Counted from the first letter of the stretch, positions 1 to 9,056 are shown. The stretch: DNA of 64,000 bases from JBKPNX01 sp046732855 (GCA_046732855.1 JBKPNX010000007.1:45425-109424); one strand, 5' to 3'. Numbers and translations are program-made. The notes: generated by a model not told the origin, from the sequence alone.

Positions 1-199
1 CAACGCGATCGGGGACGGAAGGTTGAATCTCGACGCGGACTTCATAATTGCACGAGGTAGCGATCTGGTGCTCGATGCAAAAGCGGCACGCGGGTAGCAG
101 GTCGACAAGCCAACAATGGAAGCTCCGCCTCAGCTTGCAGGGGCTTCCTGCTCTCGAATCGTAGCCCGGCGGCAAGCCGGTGGAGGAGGGCGGCGTCGG
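1..199. other. Left-edge region upstream of the sigma factor gene
   Basis: No gene is supported here. On the plus strand the frame starting at base 2 is open from the window edge to a TAG at 95-97 (31 codons), which could be the tail of an upstream gene, but so short an open stretch is expected by chance at this GC content. The remainder is leader sequence of the ECF sigma factor gene. No promoter is convincing by eye. Confidence 0.3.
182..190 (+). promoter_or_regulatory. Shine-Dalgarno site of the ECF sigma factor gene
   Basis: The string GGAGGAGGG ends nine bases before the ATG at 200. It is the reason for choosing ATG 200 over the upstream in-frame ATG at 116, which has no such site and would add 28 residues unlike a sigma factor. 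Confidence 0.75.
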
Positions 200-736
200 A
201 TGGACGATGTTTTGCAGAACATCGAGCAGGAGATTCCACGACTGCGCCGCTACGCCCGTTATCTTCGACGCGAGCCCGACCACGCCGACGACCTGGTCCA
301 GGAATGCCTGTCGCGTGCGATCGCGAAAATCGACACTTGGCAGCCCGGCACCAATTTGCGCGCCTGGCTGTTCGTGATTCTGAGGAACTGCCACATCAAT
401 GAGATCCGCCGCGAGCAGCGGGTCGTTTCGCTCGAGGACGAATCCCCTGCGAGCGAGCCCGTACTCAGCGTGCCTGGGAGCCAGGAAACGCGCGTCGCTT
501 TGGCGGAGGTGAGGAGGGCCTTCCTGAGCCTGAGCGAGGAGCACCGCGAAGTCCTGCTGCTGGTCGCGATCGAGGGGCTACAATACGAGGAGGCGTCGGC
601 GATCCTCAACGTTCCCCTCGGCACGGTGCGCTCAAGGCTGTCGCGGGCGCGCCAGGCGTTGCGTCAGGCATTGGATTCAGGCCTGGGAGTCGCCTGCGAC
701 CCTGCCAGGCGCCTCGCAGAGAAGCAACATGGCTGA
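200..736 (+). CDS. ECF-family RNA polymerase sigma factor
   Basis: A 178-residue group 4 (ECF) sigma factor that would direct RNA polymerase to a stress or envelope regulon. Region 2 covers about residues 10-80: the DDLVQE motif (region 2.2, core binding) is followed by LRAWLFVILRN and NEIRREQR (regions 2.3/2.4, -10 recognition). Region 4 lies near the C terminus: LSEEHREVLLLVAIEGLQ, then the helix-turn-helix YEEASAILNVPLGTVRSRLSRAR, quoted here in part, which contacts the -35 element. It has the usual ECF length and lacks region 1. The gene overlaps the next by eight bases (ATG 729 inside its 3' end), the standard arrangement for a sigma factor co-translated with its own anti-sigma factor. 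The subgroup cannot be fixed by eye. Confidence 0.93.
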   Translation: MDDVLQNIEQEIPRLRRYARYLRREPDHADDLVQECLSRAIAKIDTWQPGTNLRAWLFVILRNCHINEIRREQRVVSLEDESPASEPVLSVPGSQETRVALAEVRRAFLSLSEEHREVLLLVAIEGLQYEEASAILNVPLGTVRSRLSRARQALRQALDSGLGVACDPARRLAEKQHG

Positions 737-1544
737 GCGCAATGCTTTCACGGACCAACAGGTCCAGGATTACATAGACGGGCGGCTGGACGAGCGCGAT
801 CGCGGCGCGGTCGCAGCTTACCTGCTGGCGCATCCGCGCGTCGCAGCGGACGTCGAGGCCGTGCGGCGACAGAGCGACGCGCTGCGGGCGCTTGGGCATG
901 AGATCCTGGACGAGCCGGTCCCCGAGCACCTGCGCCGCATCGTGCGGGAACGCCTGGCGCGGCCACGTGCCGAAGTCAGGCCGCTGCCGCCCGCAATGAG
1001 GCAACCGGCCCCTCGCATCCCGGGTCTTGTCGCAATTGTCGCCACGCTGCTCCTGTTCTGCGCTGGCGGCGGAGTGGGCTGGTTCGCTCGCGATGTCGTC
1101 GGGCCTGCATCCAGCCCCAGAGATACCGTCCTCGCCGACATCAACCCCGCCTATGCATTAGATGGCGCGCGCGACCATCCGGGCCCGTTTCCGGCGGACC
1201 GGGCGGAAGAGTTGGTCAGTTGGATCGGCCGCTCCTTCGCACGCGAGCTGCGGCCCCCGAACCTGGACAAGTTCGGTTACCGCTATCGCGGTGGACGGGT
1301 GATCCCGAGCGCTGGCGGCAACGTCGGGATTTTTCAGTTCGAGCGCTTGGACAAAGCCGAGCTTGCAGTGTTCTTCTGGACTACCGGCGCTTCGCCCAGA
1401 CTGAATTTGGATAACCTCACCGCGCACCTGTGGAGCACAGATGGCATCAGCTTCGCCGTGGTGAGCGACAGGGCGAATCGCGATCTGGACACGGCCGCCG
1501 CCGCTGTTTCCGCGTTTTACGGCGAGGCCTTGGGTTCTGAGTGA
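729..1544 (+). CDS. Membrane anti-sigma factor
   Basis: This 271-residue single-pass membrane protein is the predicted inhibitor of the sigma factor it overlaps. The N-terminal cytoplasmic part (about residues 1-95) has the helical anti-sigma pattern around VQDYIDGRLDERDR but no HxxxCxxC zinc motif, so it is not a ZAS-type anti-sigma. One transmembrane segment lies at about 97-118 (LVAIVATLLLFCAGGGVGWF). The remaining 150 or so residues would be periplasmic, rich in Trp, Tyr and Phe, and probably sense the signal. Function rests on gene order and topology; the periplasmic ligand is unknown. It ends 30 bases from the convergent dehydrogenase gene. Confidence 0.82.
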   Translation: MAERNAFTDQQVQDYIDGRLDERDRGAVAAYLLAHPRVAADVEAVRRQSDALRALGHEILDEPVPEHLRRIVRERLARPRAEVRPLPPAMRQPAPRIPGLVAIVATLLLFCAGGGVGWFARDVVGPASSPRDTVLADINPAYALDGARDHPGPFPADRAEELVSWIGRSFARELRPPNLDKFGYRYRGGRVIPSAGGNVGIFQFERLDKAELAVFFWTTGASPRLNLDNLTAHLWSTDGISFAVVSDRANRDLDTAAAAVSAFYGEALGSE

Positions 1545-1574
1545 TTGATGCGCTGAGGCATCGATCGGGAGCGA

Positions 1575-3986
1575 TCAGCTGCGCATCCGCGCGCCGCTTG
1601 GGTCGAAGAGCAGCTCGGGCGCGAGGCGGGCCGGCCGCGCTTCGCCCAGGATCATGACCGCGAGATCGGCTTCGGCAGTTGCGGCGGGCTCGACATAGGC
1701 CAGCGCGATGCTCGCCCCAACCGTGTGGCCATAGCCGCCCGAGGTGACGAAGCCGACCACCTGCTCGCCAGCGAGCACCGGCTCGTCGCCGTAAGCATCG
1801 GCATCGGCGGCATCGATCACCAGGGTGACGAGCCGCTGCGCCGGCTCTCCATCGCGCTGCCGCAGCGCCGCGGCGCGCCCGATGAAGTCGGCTTTCGCGA
1901 AATCGACGAAGCGCTCGAGACCGGCCTGCCGCGGCGTATGGTCCGGCGTGTATTCGCGCAGCCAGGCGCCAAAGCTCTTCTCCAGACGGAGCGAATTCAG
2001 GGCGCGGCCGCCGAAGTGCACGAGACTCAGATCCCCTCCGGCGTCAATTAGCGCGTCGTACACCGCGAGCGCATAGCCGGCATCGACATAGATCTCAAAG
2101 CCGAGCTCGCCGGTGAACGAGACGCGCGCGACCAGTGCCGGCGCGCAGCCGATGTCCATGGGGCGGATGCTGAAGAAAGGGAAGGCCGCGGCCGAGACCT
2201 CCTCGTCGGCGACCCGAGCGAGCAGCTCGCGCGACTTCGGCCCGGCGAGCGCAAAGCCAAGCCGCTCGGTCGAGATCGGGCGGACCGAGACCCCGTGCTT
2301 GGGGAGATGTTCAACGAACCAGCGCTGATGGAAGCGCTCGGCGGCGCCGGAGCCGACGATCATGAAGCGCTCCGACCCGAGCTGCGAGACCGTGAGATCG
2401 CCCATCAGCCGCCCGCTTGGGCTTAGCATCGGGCCAAGCGCGAGACGGCCTTGCTCCGGCAGCCGGCCGGCGAGTAGCCGGTCCAGCCATGCCTCGGCCC
2501 CCGGGCCTGTGACCTCATGCTTGCCGTAGTTGGCGATCTCGAGAATGCCCACGCCGTCGCGCACCGCCCGGCATTCCTTGCCCACCGGGTCGTGCGCGTT
2601 CGAGCGGCGAAACGTCGGCACTTCCTGCGGCGGGGCGCCGGCGGGAGCGAACCATAGTGCGTGCTCCAGGCCGAAGGTCGCGCCAAACACCGCGCCCCTG
2701 GCCTCGAGGAGGTCATATACCGGCGTCGTGCGCAGCGGCCGGCCTGCCGGCAGCTCCTCGTTCGGGAAGGTGATCGAAAACCGTCGGCTGTAGTTCTCGC
2801 GCACCTTGGCGTTGGTGTAGGCCCGGGTGGCGAAGTCGCCAAAGCGCGCCACGTCCATGGCGAACACGTCCATGCCGGGGTCGCCGTTCGCGATCCAGTT
2901 GGCAAGCGTGAGGCCCACGCCGCCCCCCTGCGAGAAACCGGCCATCACGCCGCACGCGACATAGAAATTGCGCAGGCCCGGCACCGACCCGACCAGCGGA
3001 TTGCCGTCCGGGGCGAAGGTGAAGGGGCCGTTGATCACGCGCTTGATGCCGGCGCGGCCGACCGCCGGGAAGTGCCGGAACGCGAGCTCCAGGCTGGGCG
3101 CGATCCGGTCCAGGTCGGGCTCGAGCAGCTCGTGGCTGAAATCGGCGGGCGTGGTGTGCTCGGCCCAGGGCCGGCAGTCCTTTTCGTAGGTGCCGAGCAG
3201 CAGGCCCTTGCCTTCCTGGCGCAGATAGATCTCGGCCTCGAAGTCGATGCAGTGCGGCAACTCGCCCGGGTGCGCCAGCACATCCGGCACGTCCTCGGTG
3301 ACGAGGTAGTGGTGCGCCATGGCGAGCACCGGCAGCTCGAGCCCGACCAGGCGGCCGACCTCGCGCGCCCAGAGCCCGCCGGCGTTGACCACAGCATCGG
3401 CCTTGATGGTGCCCGCGGGCGTGCTCACGCGCCAGCCGCCGTCCACCTGCGGCTGTAACTCGATGACCGGCGTCTTGCGATAAATCTCCGCGCCGCCCAG
3501 GCGCGCCGCCTTGGCGTAGGCATGGGTGACGCCGGCGGGATCGACGTGGCCCTCATACGGGTCGAACAGGGCGCCGACGAACTGCCCCGCCTCGATCAGC
3601 GGATGCCGCCGCTTCGCCTCTTCGATCGAGATGAACTCGCTGTCCAGGCCGAGCACCTTGCCGCGTCCGTGCGCGGCTTTGAGGAAGTCCAGACGCTCGG
3701 GCGTGCCCGCGAGCATGATTCCGCCGGTCAGGTGGATGCCGCAGGACTGGCCCGAGATGTCCTCGATCTCGCGGTACAGGCGGATGGTATAGTCCTGCAG
3801 CTTGGCGACGTTGGGGTCGCTGTTGAGCGTGTGCATGCCGCCCGCGGCGTGCCAGCTGGAGCCCGAGGTCAGCTCGTCGCGCTCGAGCAGCACGACGTCG
3901 CTCCAACCGAGTTTGGTCAGGTGATAGAGCACGCTGCACCCGACTACGCCGCCGCCGATCACCGCGACCCGAACGTGCGTCTTCAT
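1575..3986 (-). CDS. FAD-dependent sarcosine/dimethylglycine dehydrogenase-like oxidoreductase with C-terminal GcvT domain
   Basis: This 803-residue flavoenzyme oxidatively demethylates an N-methylated amine (sarcosine, dimethylglycine or a relative) and passes the C1 unit to folate. The N terminus has the Rossmann FAD motif VAVIGGGVVGCSVLYHL and, about 30 residues later, SGSSWHAAGG; in mammalian DMGDH and SarDH the His of this WHAAG motif carries covalent FAD (family knowledge). A DAO-type oxidase domain spans about 1-370, an FAO_M-type linker about 375-430, and the GcvT aminomethyltransferase fold about 430-800, with DLTVSQL and the FTGELGFEIYV motif. Full family length. It converges on the anti-sigma gene and diverges from the DUF1993 gene. 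The exact substrate among methylated glycines cannot be set by eye. Confidence 0.9.
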   Translation of the reverse strand: MKTHVRVAVIGGGVVGCSVLYHLTKLGWSDVVLLERDELTSGSSWHAAGGMHTLNSDPNVAKLQDYTIRLYREIEDISGQSCGIHLTGGIMLAGTPERLDFLKAAHGRGKVLGLDSEFISIEEAKRRHPLIEAGQFVGALFDPYEGHVDPAGVTHAYAKAARLGGAEIYRKTPVIELQPQVDGGWRVSTPAGTIKADAVVNAGGLWAREVGRLVGLELPVLAMAHHYLVTEDVPDVLAHPGELPHCIDFEAEIYLRQEGKGLLLGTYEKDCRPWAEHTTPADFSHELLEPDLDRIAPSLELAFRHFPAVGRAGIKRVINGPFTFAPDGNPLVGSVPGLRNFYVACGVMAGFSQGGGVGLTLANWIANGDPGMDVFAMDVARFGDFATRAYTNAKVRENYSRRFSITFPNEELPAGRPLRTTPVYDLLEARGAVFGATFGLEHALWFAPAGAPPQEVPTFRRSNAHDPVGKECRAVRDGVGILEIANYGKHEVTGPGAEAWLDRLLAGRLPEQGRLALGPMLSPSGRLMGDLTVSQLGSERFMIVGSGAAERFHQRWFVEHLPKHGVSVRPISTERLGFALAGPKSRELLARVADEEVSAAAFPFFSIRPMDIGCAPALVARVSFTGELGFEIYVDAGYALAVYDALIDAGGDLSLVHFGGRALNSLRLEKSFGAWLREYTPDHTPRQAGLERFVDFAKADFIGRAAALRQRDGEPAQRLVTLVIDAADADAYGDEPVLAGEQVVGFVTSGGYGHTVGASIALAYVEPAATAEADLAVMILGEARPARLAPELLFDPSGARMRS

Positions 3987-4326
3987 GCGCCAGCCCTCCC
4001 CGCGCGCCGCCTGCGCCGTGCGAGCGTAACATGGCTCGTTCGGGTGACCGAGCGCGCAATCGCCGGCCGCGGATCTCAGGCTGCTCCGATGCTGCGAGAG
4101 CCGGTGATTACATGGCGCTCGCGCGCCAGGTTCGGTTGCTCGCGCCTCTGTGCGAGTTCATGCCTGGCCGTCGCCCAGCTCATTATGCCGAACGCCAATC
4201 CTCCGTCACGGCCGGAACGCGGTGTGGCAACTCCCTTGCACGCGGTCCCGGTTTCGGTGTACGCGCTCCTCCTTCCGGCGCTGGTACCAGCTAGCTCCGC
4301 CCCGGCCGCAGAAAGCGACACACCCC
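3987..4326. other. Divergent intergenic region between dehydrogenase and DUF1993 genes
   Basis: These 340 bases should hold the promoters of both flanking genes. No -35/-10 pair, operator palindrome or terminator stands out. Open frames run through it on both strands, but none resembles a protein and none has an SD site. Confidence 0.4.
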
Positions 4327-4833
4327 ATGCCCCTCTCGATGTATCAAGCCGCGGTTCCCGCCTTCCTCCAGATGTTGAACAGCCTGTCCGCGATTCTGGA
4401 CAAAGCCGAGGCGCACGCCGCGGAGCGCAAGATCGACCCCGCGGTCCTGCTCCAGTATCGCCTCGCGCCCGACATGTTCCCGCTCACCCGGCAGGTTCAG
4501 ATCGCGACCGATCACGCCAAGGGCTGCTGCGCGCGGCTCGCCGGGGTCGACGTGCCGAAATACGCCGACGACGAGGCCACCTTCGCCGATCTCAAGGCCC
4601 GCATCGCCCGGACGGTGGAGTTCGTGCGCGGCTTCCGTCCCGAGGACATCGACGGCTCGGAGGACCGCGACCTCACCATCACCGCGGGCAGCCGGCAGCT
4701 GCAGTTCAAGGGCCAGCAGTACCTGCTGCACTTCGCGCTACCCAACTTCTACTTCCACGCCACCACCGCCTACGCGATTGTGCGCCACTGCGGCGTGCCG
4801 ATCGGCAAGCGCGACTTCCTGGGTGCGCTCTGA
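4327..4833 (+). CDS. DUF1993 family protein
   Basis: A 168-residue protein of the DUF1993 family, predicted DinB-like helical bundles of unknown biochemical role. Recognised by the opening PLSMYQAAVPAFLQMLNSLS, the central FPLTRQVQIATDHAKG and the closing LPNFYFHATTAYAIVRHCG, which match the family layout and length. No signal peptide or membrane segment. ATG 4327 was chosen because the family starts directly before this motif; the SD is weak. The frame is open further upstream, but that part reads as unrelated low-complexity sequence. It is transcribed alone and converges on the lectin-like gene. Confidence 0.85.
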   Translation: MPLSMYQAAVPAFLQMLNSLSAILDKAEAHAAERKIDPAVLLQYRLAPDMFPLTRQVQIATDHAKGCCARLAGVDVPKYADDEATFADLKARIARTVEFVRGFRPEDIDGSEDRDLTITAGSRQLQFKGQQYLLHFALPNFYFHATTAYAIVRHCGVPIGKRDFLGAL

Positions 4834-4937
4834 CGCGCCCGAGGATCTGTCCAGCATGTCGGCATGGTCGGGACGAATACGCGTCCGGCCGCGCGGCTTC
4901 GGTCGCATCTCGCGACTAGGACTGCGCCGGACCTCTC

Positions 4938-5615
4938 TCAATCGGCCGCGAAGCAGTAGAATAGGCCGTCGCCGCCGGTGCCACGCAGCGCCTCCTGGCT
5001 GCAGCCACCGCGGGTCGGGTGCGACGAGTTCCAGGATTTGGCCGGCGCGTCGTCCCGTAGCCCCCGGCGATCGTGATGGCCGACCATGGCGGCACCTTCT
5101 GTTCCGCTCTTGGTCCAGTTGCCGCAGGTTCGGTCCTCCGCTGTCGCGAAGGCGGTGCCGTCCGGCTGGGAGCCCGTGAGAATGTCGTGCCGGTTCGGCG
5201 TGTCGCCGCGGCCGTTGACGACCTCACCTCGTTCGGTAAGTGCGGTCTCCTTGTTGAGGTTGTTGTCGCCGTGCAGCTGGTCGAGATCGCGTGCGATCAC
5301 CACGCCATCGACATTCTGCCACGGTCCCTGCCCGATCCGGTCGCGCGCGTTGGTTGCCGGCTCCCCGCCCGACGCCTGCGCGCTGAGGTAAGCGCGCCAT
5401 GTCCGCCCGCCGGCCCCGACCGCCTCGGCCAGCTGCTGGCAATGGCGGTCGGCGCCTGCCAGGCCCCCGAGATCGGCGCCGTTGCCGGGACCGACGCTGG
5501 TCAGGAAAAAGGTCGTCTCGCCTGCGTCGCCCTGTTGCGCCTGTGCACCGGCGCCGGGACCAAGCGAAAGCGCTGCCGTCGCGGCCAGCAGCGACCACCG
5601 CGTCATGTTGTTCAT
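4938..5615 (-). CDS. Secreted lectin-like (collagenase NC10/endostatin-type) protein
   Basis: A 225-residue exported protein. Residues 1 to about 28 form a signal peptide (Arg near the start, LLAATAALSL core, AQAQ cleavage region). The mature part begins FFLTSVGPGNGADLGGLAGA, then DRHCQQLA and WRAYLSA, and later repeats short Asn/Asp/Gly-rich strings around TCGNWTKSG, GGCSQE and GLFYCFAAD. This is the pattern of the bacterial endostatin-like/C-type-lectin-like secreted proteins. Four Cys in the mature region could form two disulfides. ATG 5615 follows GGGAGGA with six bases between; the upstream in-frame ATG at 5672 has no SD. The ligand is unknown, and the gene looks monocistronic. Confidence 0.75.
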   Translation of the reverse strand: MNNMTRWSLLAATAALSLGPGAGAQAQQGDAGETTFFLTSVGPGNGADLGGLAGADRHCQQLAEAVGAGGRTWRAYLSAQASGGEPATNARDRIGQGPWQNVDGVVIARDLDQLHGDNNLNKETALTERGEVVNGRGDTPNRHDILTGSQPDGTAFATAEDRTCGNWTKSGTEGAAMVGHHDRRGLRDDAPAKSWNSSHPTRGGCSQEALRGTGGDGLFYCFAAD

Positions 5616-5826
5616 GTCAGTCCTCCCGTTCAACGGCCGTGTCCCATCGACCTTAATGGGGTGCGACTCCATATAGTCAGTCCTGGGTTATCGCCCGCCG
5701 AGGTTCCGGCTCGATTCGTCAAGCGCGCACCCTCGACCGCAGGACCGTTGGGTTTGGTCGGTCCAGGACATGTAAGCCGGCCGGACCGACGCCCGAAGGC
5801 CTCGTCGCTTTCGGCGGGGGCCCCGG

Positions 5827-7197
5827 CTACGCCACTTTGGGCAGATGCGCCAGTGCGGCCTGGAGGTCGGCCTCCGCGTAACTCTGGTCGGTCAGCTTGC
5901 CGGCGAAGTAGTCTGCGTAGGCCTGCATGTCGAAGTGGCCGTGGCCGCACAGATTGAACAGGATCACGCGTGGCTCGCCGGCTTCCTTGGCCTTCAGCGC
6001 CTCGTCGATTGCGCCCTTGACCGCATGGTTCGCCTCGGGCGCGGGCACGACGCCTTCGATCCGCGCGAAGTCGACCCCGGCCTTGAAGCATTCGACCTGA
6101 TGATACGCGACCGCTTCGATCAGGCCGAGGTTCAAAAGATGGCTGACCATGGGCGCCATGCCGTGGTAGCGCAGGCCGCCCGCGTGGAAGCCGGGCGGGA
6201 TGAACTCGGAGCCGAGCGTGTGCATCTTGACCAGCAGCGTCAGATGCCCGGTGTCGCCGAAGTCGTACGCGTAGCGGCCGCGGGTCAGCGACGGGCAGGC
6301 GGCCGGCTCGCATGCGACCACGCGTATCTTCCGGCCGCCTCGCTGCATCGCGCCCATGAACGGGAAGGCGATGCCGGCGAAATTCGAGCCGCCGCCGGTG
6401 CAGCCGACCACGACGTCCGGATAGTCGCCGGTCTGTTCGAGCTGCGCCAGCGCCTCCTGGCCGATCACCGTCTGGTGGAGCAGCACGTGGTTGAGCACGC
6501 TGCCGAGCGCGTAATGGGTGTCGTCGCGCTTGGCCGCCATCTCGACCGCCTCGGAAATCGCGATGCCGAGCGAGCCGGTGCTGTCCGGATGCTCGGCGAG
6601 GATCTTGCGTCCGGCCTCGGTCTCGTGTGAGGGCGACGCGACGCAGCGCGCGCCGTAGCTCTCCATCAGCGCGCGCCGATACGGCTTCTGATCGAAGCTG
6701 ACCCGCACCATGTAGACGTCGACCTGCAGGCCGAACAGGCTGCCGGCCAGCGCCAGCGCCGAGCCCCACTGCCCGGCGCCGGTCTCGGTCGCGATGCGCG
6801 TGATGCCTTCCTCTTTGTTGTAGTAGGCCTGGGCGACCGCGGTGTTCGGCTTGTGGCTGCCCGCGGGGCTGACGCCCTCATATTTATAGTAGATCCGGGC
6901 GGGGGTATCGAGGAAGCGCTCCAGCCGGCGCGCGCGATGGAGCGGCGTCGGCCGCCACAGCCGGTAGACGTCGCGCACCGCATCGGGGATCGCGATCGTG
7001 CGCTCCTGGCTGACCTCCTGGCCGATCAGCGCCATCGGGAACAAGGAGGCGAGAGCGTCCGGCCCGATCGGCTGCAGCGTGCCGGGGTGCAGCGGCGGCG
7101 GAGGCGGCGAGGGCAGGTCGGCGGCCAGATTGTACCAGTGGGTCGGGATCTGGTCTTCGCCGAGCGTGTACTTGAGCCTGCTCTGATCGGCCGCCAT
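5827..7197 (-). CDS. TrpB2-type tryptophan synthase beta chain-like PLP enzyme
   Basis: A 456-residue pyridoxal-phosphate enzyme of the TrpB2 branch of tryptophan synthase beta chains, which condenses indole with serine (or acts on a related amino acid) and works without a TrpA partner in many organisms. The PLP lysine lies in GSHKPNTAVAQAYYNK. The phosphate-binding loop is GCTGGGSNFAG. TrpB2 traits are the long N-terminal segment (HWYNLAADLP) and GLRYHGMAP. Start ATG 7197 is preceded by GGGAGGC; a longer frame from 7230 has no SD. No trpA or other trp gene is near, so the role may be indole salvage rather than de novo synthesis. The AlkB-like gene lies 107 bases upstream on the same strand. 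Confidence 0.9.
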   Translation of the reverse strand: MAADQSRLKYTLGEDQIPTHWYNLAADLPSPPPPPLHPGTLQPIGPDALASLFPMALIGQEVSQERTIAIPDAVRDVYRLWRPTPLHRARRLERFLDTPARIYYKYEGVSPAGSHKPNTAVAQAYYNKEEGITRIATETGAGQWGSALALAGSLFGLQVDVYMVRVSFDQKPYRRALMESYGARCVASPSHETEAGRKILAEHPDSTGSLGIAISEAVEMAAKRDDTHYALGSVLNHVLLHQTVIGQEALAQLEQTGDYPDVVVGCTGGGSNFAGIAFPFMGAMQRGGRKIRVVACEPAACPSLTRGRYAYDFGDTGHLTLLVKMHTLGSEFIPPGFHAGGLRYHGMAPMVSHLLNLGLIEAVAYHQVECFKAGVDFARIEGVVPAPEANHAVKGAIDEALKAKEAGEPRVILFNLCGHGHFDMQAYADYFAGKLTDQSYAEADLQAALAHLPKVA

Positions 7198-7304
7198 GTC
7201 GCCTCCCGATTTTCTTGTACCGCGGTTCACGGGCCACTCGGCAGCCTAGTGCGTCGGCGCGTCCACTGGCAAGCCGCTCGCCGCGGTGATTACCGGGCCA
7301 GCGC

Positions 7305-7970
7305 TCAGGTGGCCGTGGCCATCGCTCGAAAGGTCAGATTGATCCGCGGCGCGATTGGACGGCTGGTCTTCGGCACCTGATGCAGCCAATGGTGCTGCGT
7401 GGCCCCGGCCATGACCAGGCACGAACCCGCTGGCAAATCCAGCGCGACGCGCGCCTCGCGCTCGCGGTGCTTCATTCGGAAGCGCCGGGTGGCGCCCAGC
7501 GAGACGCTCGCGATCACGGGATTGCGGCCGAGGCCCGGCTCGTTGTCGGCATGCCACGACACGCTGTCGCGCCCGTCGCGATAGAGGTTGAGCAGCACGC
7601 TGTTGAACGCCTGGCCGGCGCACGCCTCGGCCACGGCCTTAATCTCGAGCAGCGGCGGGTTCCACGGCGCGGGCGTCATCTCGATGCCGCTGTACACGTA
7701 GCCGGCCGCGCCATGCCAGGCGGTCAGGCGGGGGATCGGGACGCGCCGGCCCATGAGCGTCGCGATCTCCTGGCGCCAGGGCGTGAGCGCTATCAGCTGG
7801 TTGAACAGACGCGCGGCGTCGGCCGCCCCGACCGCGTCCTCGCACAGCCAGACGATCCCGTCGTACGGCAGAAGGCTCGGCGCCGCGGCCGGGTCACGGA
7901 GTGCGGAAGATGCGATCGCCCTGCTCGTCAATGATCTGCTGCGCCTTGGTGATCGAGAAGGCGATGGCAT
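7305..7970 (-). CDS. AlkB-like 2-oxoglutarate/Fe(II)-dependent dioxygenase
   Basis: A 221-residue dioxygenase of the AlkB superfamily, which oxidatively removes alkyl groups from nucleic-acid bases (or, in some members, proteins). Iron ligands are the WHADNE motif (HxD) and the distal His in HHWLHQV; the 2-oxoglutarate-binding Arg lies in PRINLTFR. NLYRDGRDSVSWH and ASVSLGATRRF are typical of ALKBH2/3-like members. The recognisable domain begins near LLPYDG, about 30 residues in; the only in-frame ATG before it is 7970, which puts the first 77 bases inside the 3' end of the HlyU-family gene. Either the overlap is real or a CTG near 7875 is used. The start is therefore uncertain; the family is not. 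Confidence 0.88.
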   Translation of the reverse strand: MPSPSRSPRRSRSLTSRAIASSALRDPAAAPSLLPYDGIVWLCEDAVGAADAARLFNQLIALTPWRQEIATLMGRRVPIPRLTAWHGAAGYVYSGIEMTPAPWNPPLLEIKAVAEACAGQAFNSVLLNLYRDGRDSVSWHADNEPGLGRNPVIASVSLGATRRFRMKHREREARVALDLPAGSCLVMAGATQHHWLHQVPKTSRPIAPRINLTFRAMATAT

Positions 7971-8187
7971 CGTCCCTGTTCATGTGGGTGTCGACGCGGA
8001 CGAACCGATGCTCCTTCACGCCGTCGGAGAAGGCCTTGCTGATCACGCCCGCGGTGTTCCACCCGGACGCCTGACGCTCTGGCGCCGGCGTGATCTGGTA
8101 GCCATTGTAGTCGACCGGCTGGGCGGCTTTGCCCGTGGACTCTTTGCCGCCGCCGAACAGACTGCGCAGCGCATCCATCAGGCCCAT
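7894..8187 (-). CDS. HlyU family protein
   Basis: A 97-residue protein of the HlyU family, small proteins named after the Vibrio haemolysin activator annotation. It reads MGLMDALRSLFGGG, then YNGYQITPAPERQ, then KEHRFVRVDTHMNRDDA and ITKAQQIIDEQGDRIF, all positions typical of the family in Proteobacteria. No classical DNA-binding motif is visible, so regulation is family lore, not something seen. ATG 8187 lies just after GGAGG (three-base gap, rather short); ATG 8199 and ATG 8178 are alternatives. The 3' end overlaps the predicted start of the AlkB-like gene, suggesting co-transcription. Confidence 0.82.
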   Translation of the reverse strand: MGLMDALRSLFGGGKESTGKAAQPVDYNGYQITPAPERQASGWNTAGVISKAFSDGVKEHRFVRVDTHMNRDDAIAFSITKAQQIIDEQGDRIFRTP

Positions 8188-8414
8188 GCGCGCCTCCATT
8201 CCCGCAACTGGCGCGTGGCTCCTCCGACCACGCGGCCACCTCGCCTGCAACCGCCATCGGTCGCGTTGCGCGTCGATTTTACCGCTTGGGCGACGGCCTG
8301 CCTAGCGGCACGGCCTCAGTTCGCGCGTCTGTTCGAGCCGACCGAGGGGGGAGGATGATGGGCCGCCCAGCGAAGACGCCCGGTGCAACGGGCGGCCAGG
8401 CTATGACCGCGCGC

Positions 8415-9056
8415 TCACTTCGTGCCGTACAGCCGGTCGCCGGCGTCGCCGAGCCCCGGCACGATGTAACCGTGATCGTTCAAACGCTTGTCGATCGCCG
8501 CGGTGAAGATCGGCACGTCCGGGTGGATGCCATGCAGCTGGGCGATGCCCTCGGGCGCGGCGAGCAGGCACACGAGCTTGATCTGCTGCGCGCCGTCCTC
8601 CTTCAGCCTGCTGATCGCGGCGACGGCTGAATTGCCGGTCGCCAGCATCGGATCGACCACGATCACCAAGCGCTCCTGCAAGTCCTCGGGCACCTTGTAA
8701 TAATACTCGATGGCGACCAGGGTCTCCGGATCGCGGTAGATGCCGATGTGCCCGACCCGGGCCGAGGGCACCAGATCGAGCATGCCCTGGACCAGTCCCT
8801 CGCCGGCGCGCAGAATCGAGACGACGCAGAGCTTCTTGCCGGCGAGCGTGGGCGCGGCCATCTCGGCGAGCGGCGTGTCGATCGGCGTCGTCGTGACCGG
8901 CAGATCGCGCGTCACCTCGTAGGCGAGCAGCAGCGCGATCTCGCGCGCGAGCTGGCGGAACTGCACCACCGCGGTGTCGCGCTTACGCATCAGGGTGAGC
9001 TTGTGCTGGACCAGCGGATGGTCGATCACGATCACGTTGTCGGCCCTGGCGTCCAT
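8415..9056 (-). CDS. upp: Uracil phosphoribosyltransferase
   Basis: This 213-residue enzyme converts uracil and PRPP to UMP in pyrimidine salvage. The PRPP-binding loop is VVDPMLATGNSA. Other family marks are the N-terminal HPLVQHKLTLMR, the central VSILRAGEGLVQGML, and the C-terminal YIVPGLGDAGDRLYGTK, which closes the uracil pocket. It has the full family length with no insertions. The gene diverges from the DsrE-like gene and ends about 230 bases before the HlyU-family gene, so it is probably transcribed alone. Confidence 0.97.
   Translation of the reverse strand: MDARADNVIVIDHPLVQHKLTLMRKRDTAVVQFRQLAREIALLLAYEVTRDLPVTTTPIDTPLAEMAAPTLAGKKLCVVSILRAGEGLVQGMLDLVPSARVGHIGIYRDPETLVAIEYYYKVPEDLQERLVIVVDPMLATGNSAVAAISRLKEDGAQQIKLVCLLAAPEGIAQLHGIHPDVPIFTAAIDKRLNDHGYIVPGLGDAGDRLYGTK

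Noticed and set aside
42..239. Minus-strand 65-codon frame near the left edge
   Set aside because: Antisense to the sigma factor start, no ribosome-binding site, no family resemblance.
2661..3458. 265-codon plus-strand frame inside the dehydrogenase gene
   Set aside because: High-GC antisense shadow of a long, clearly recognised gene; no domain resemblance.
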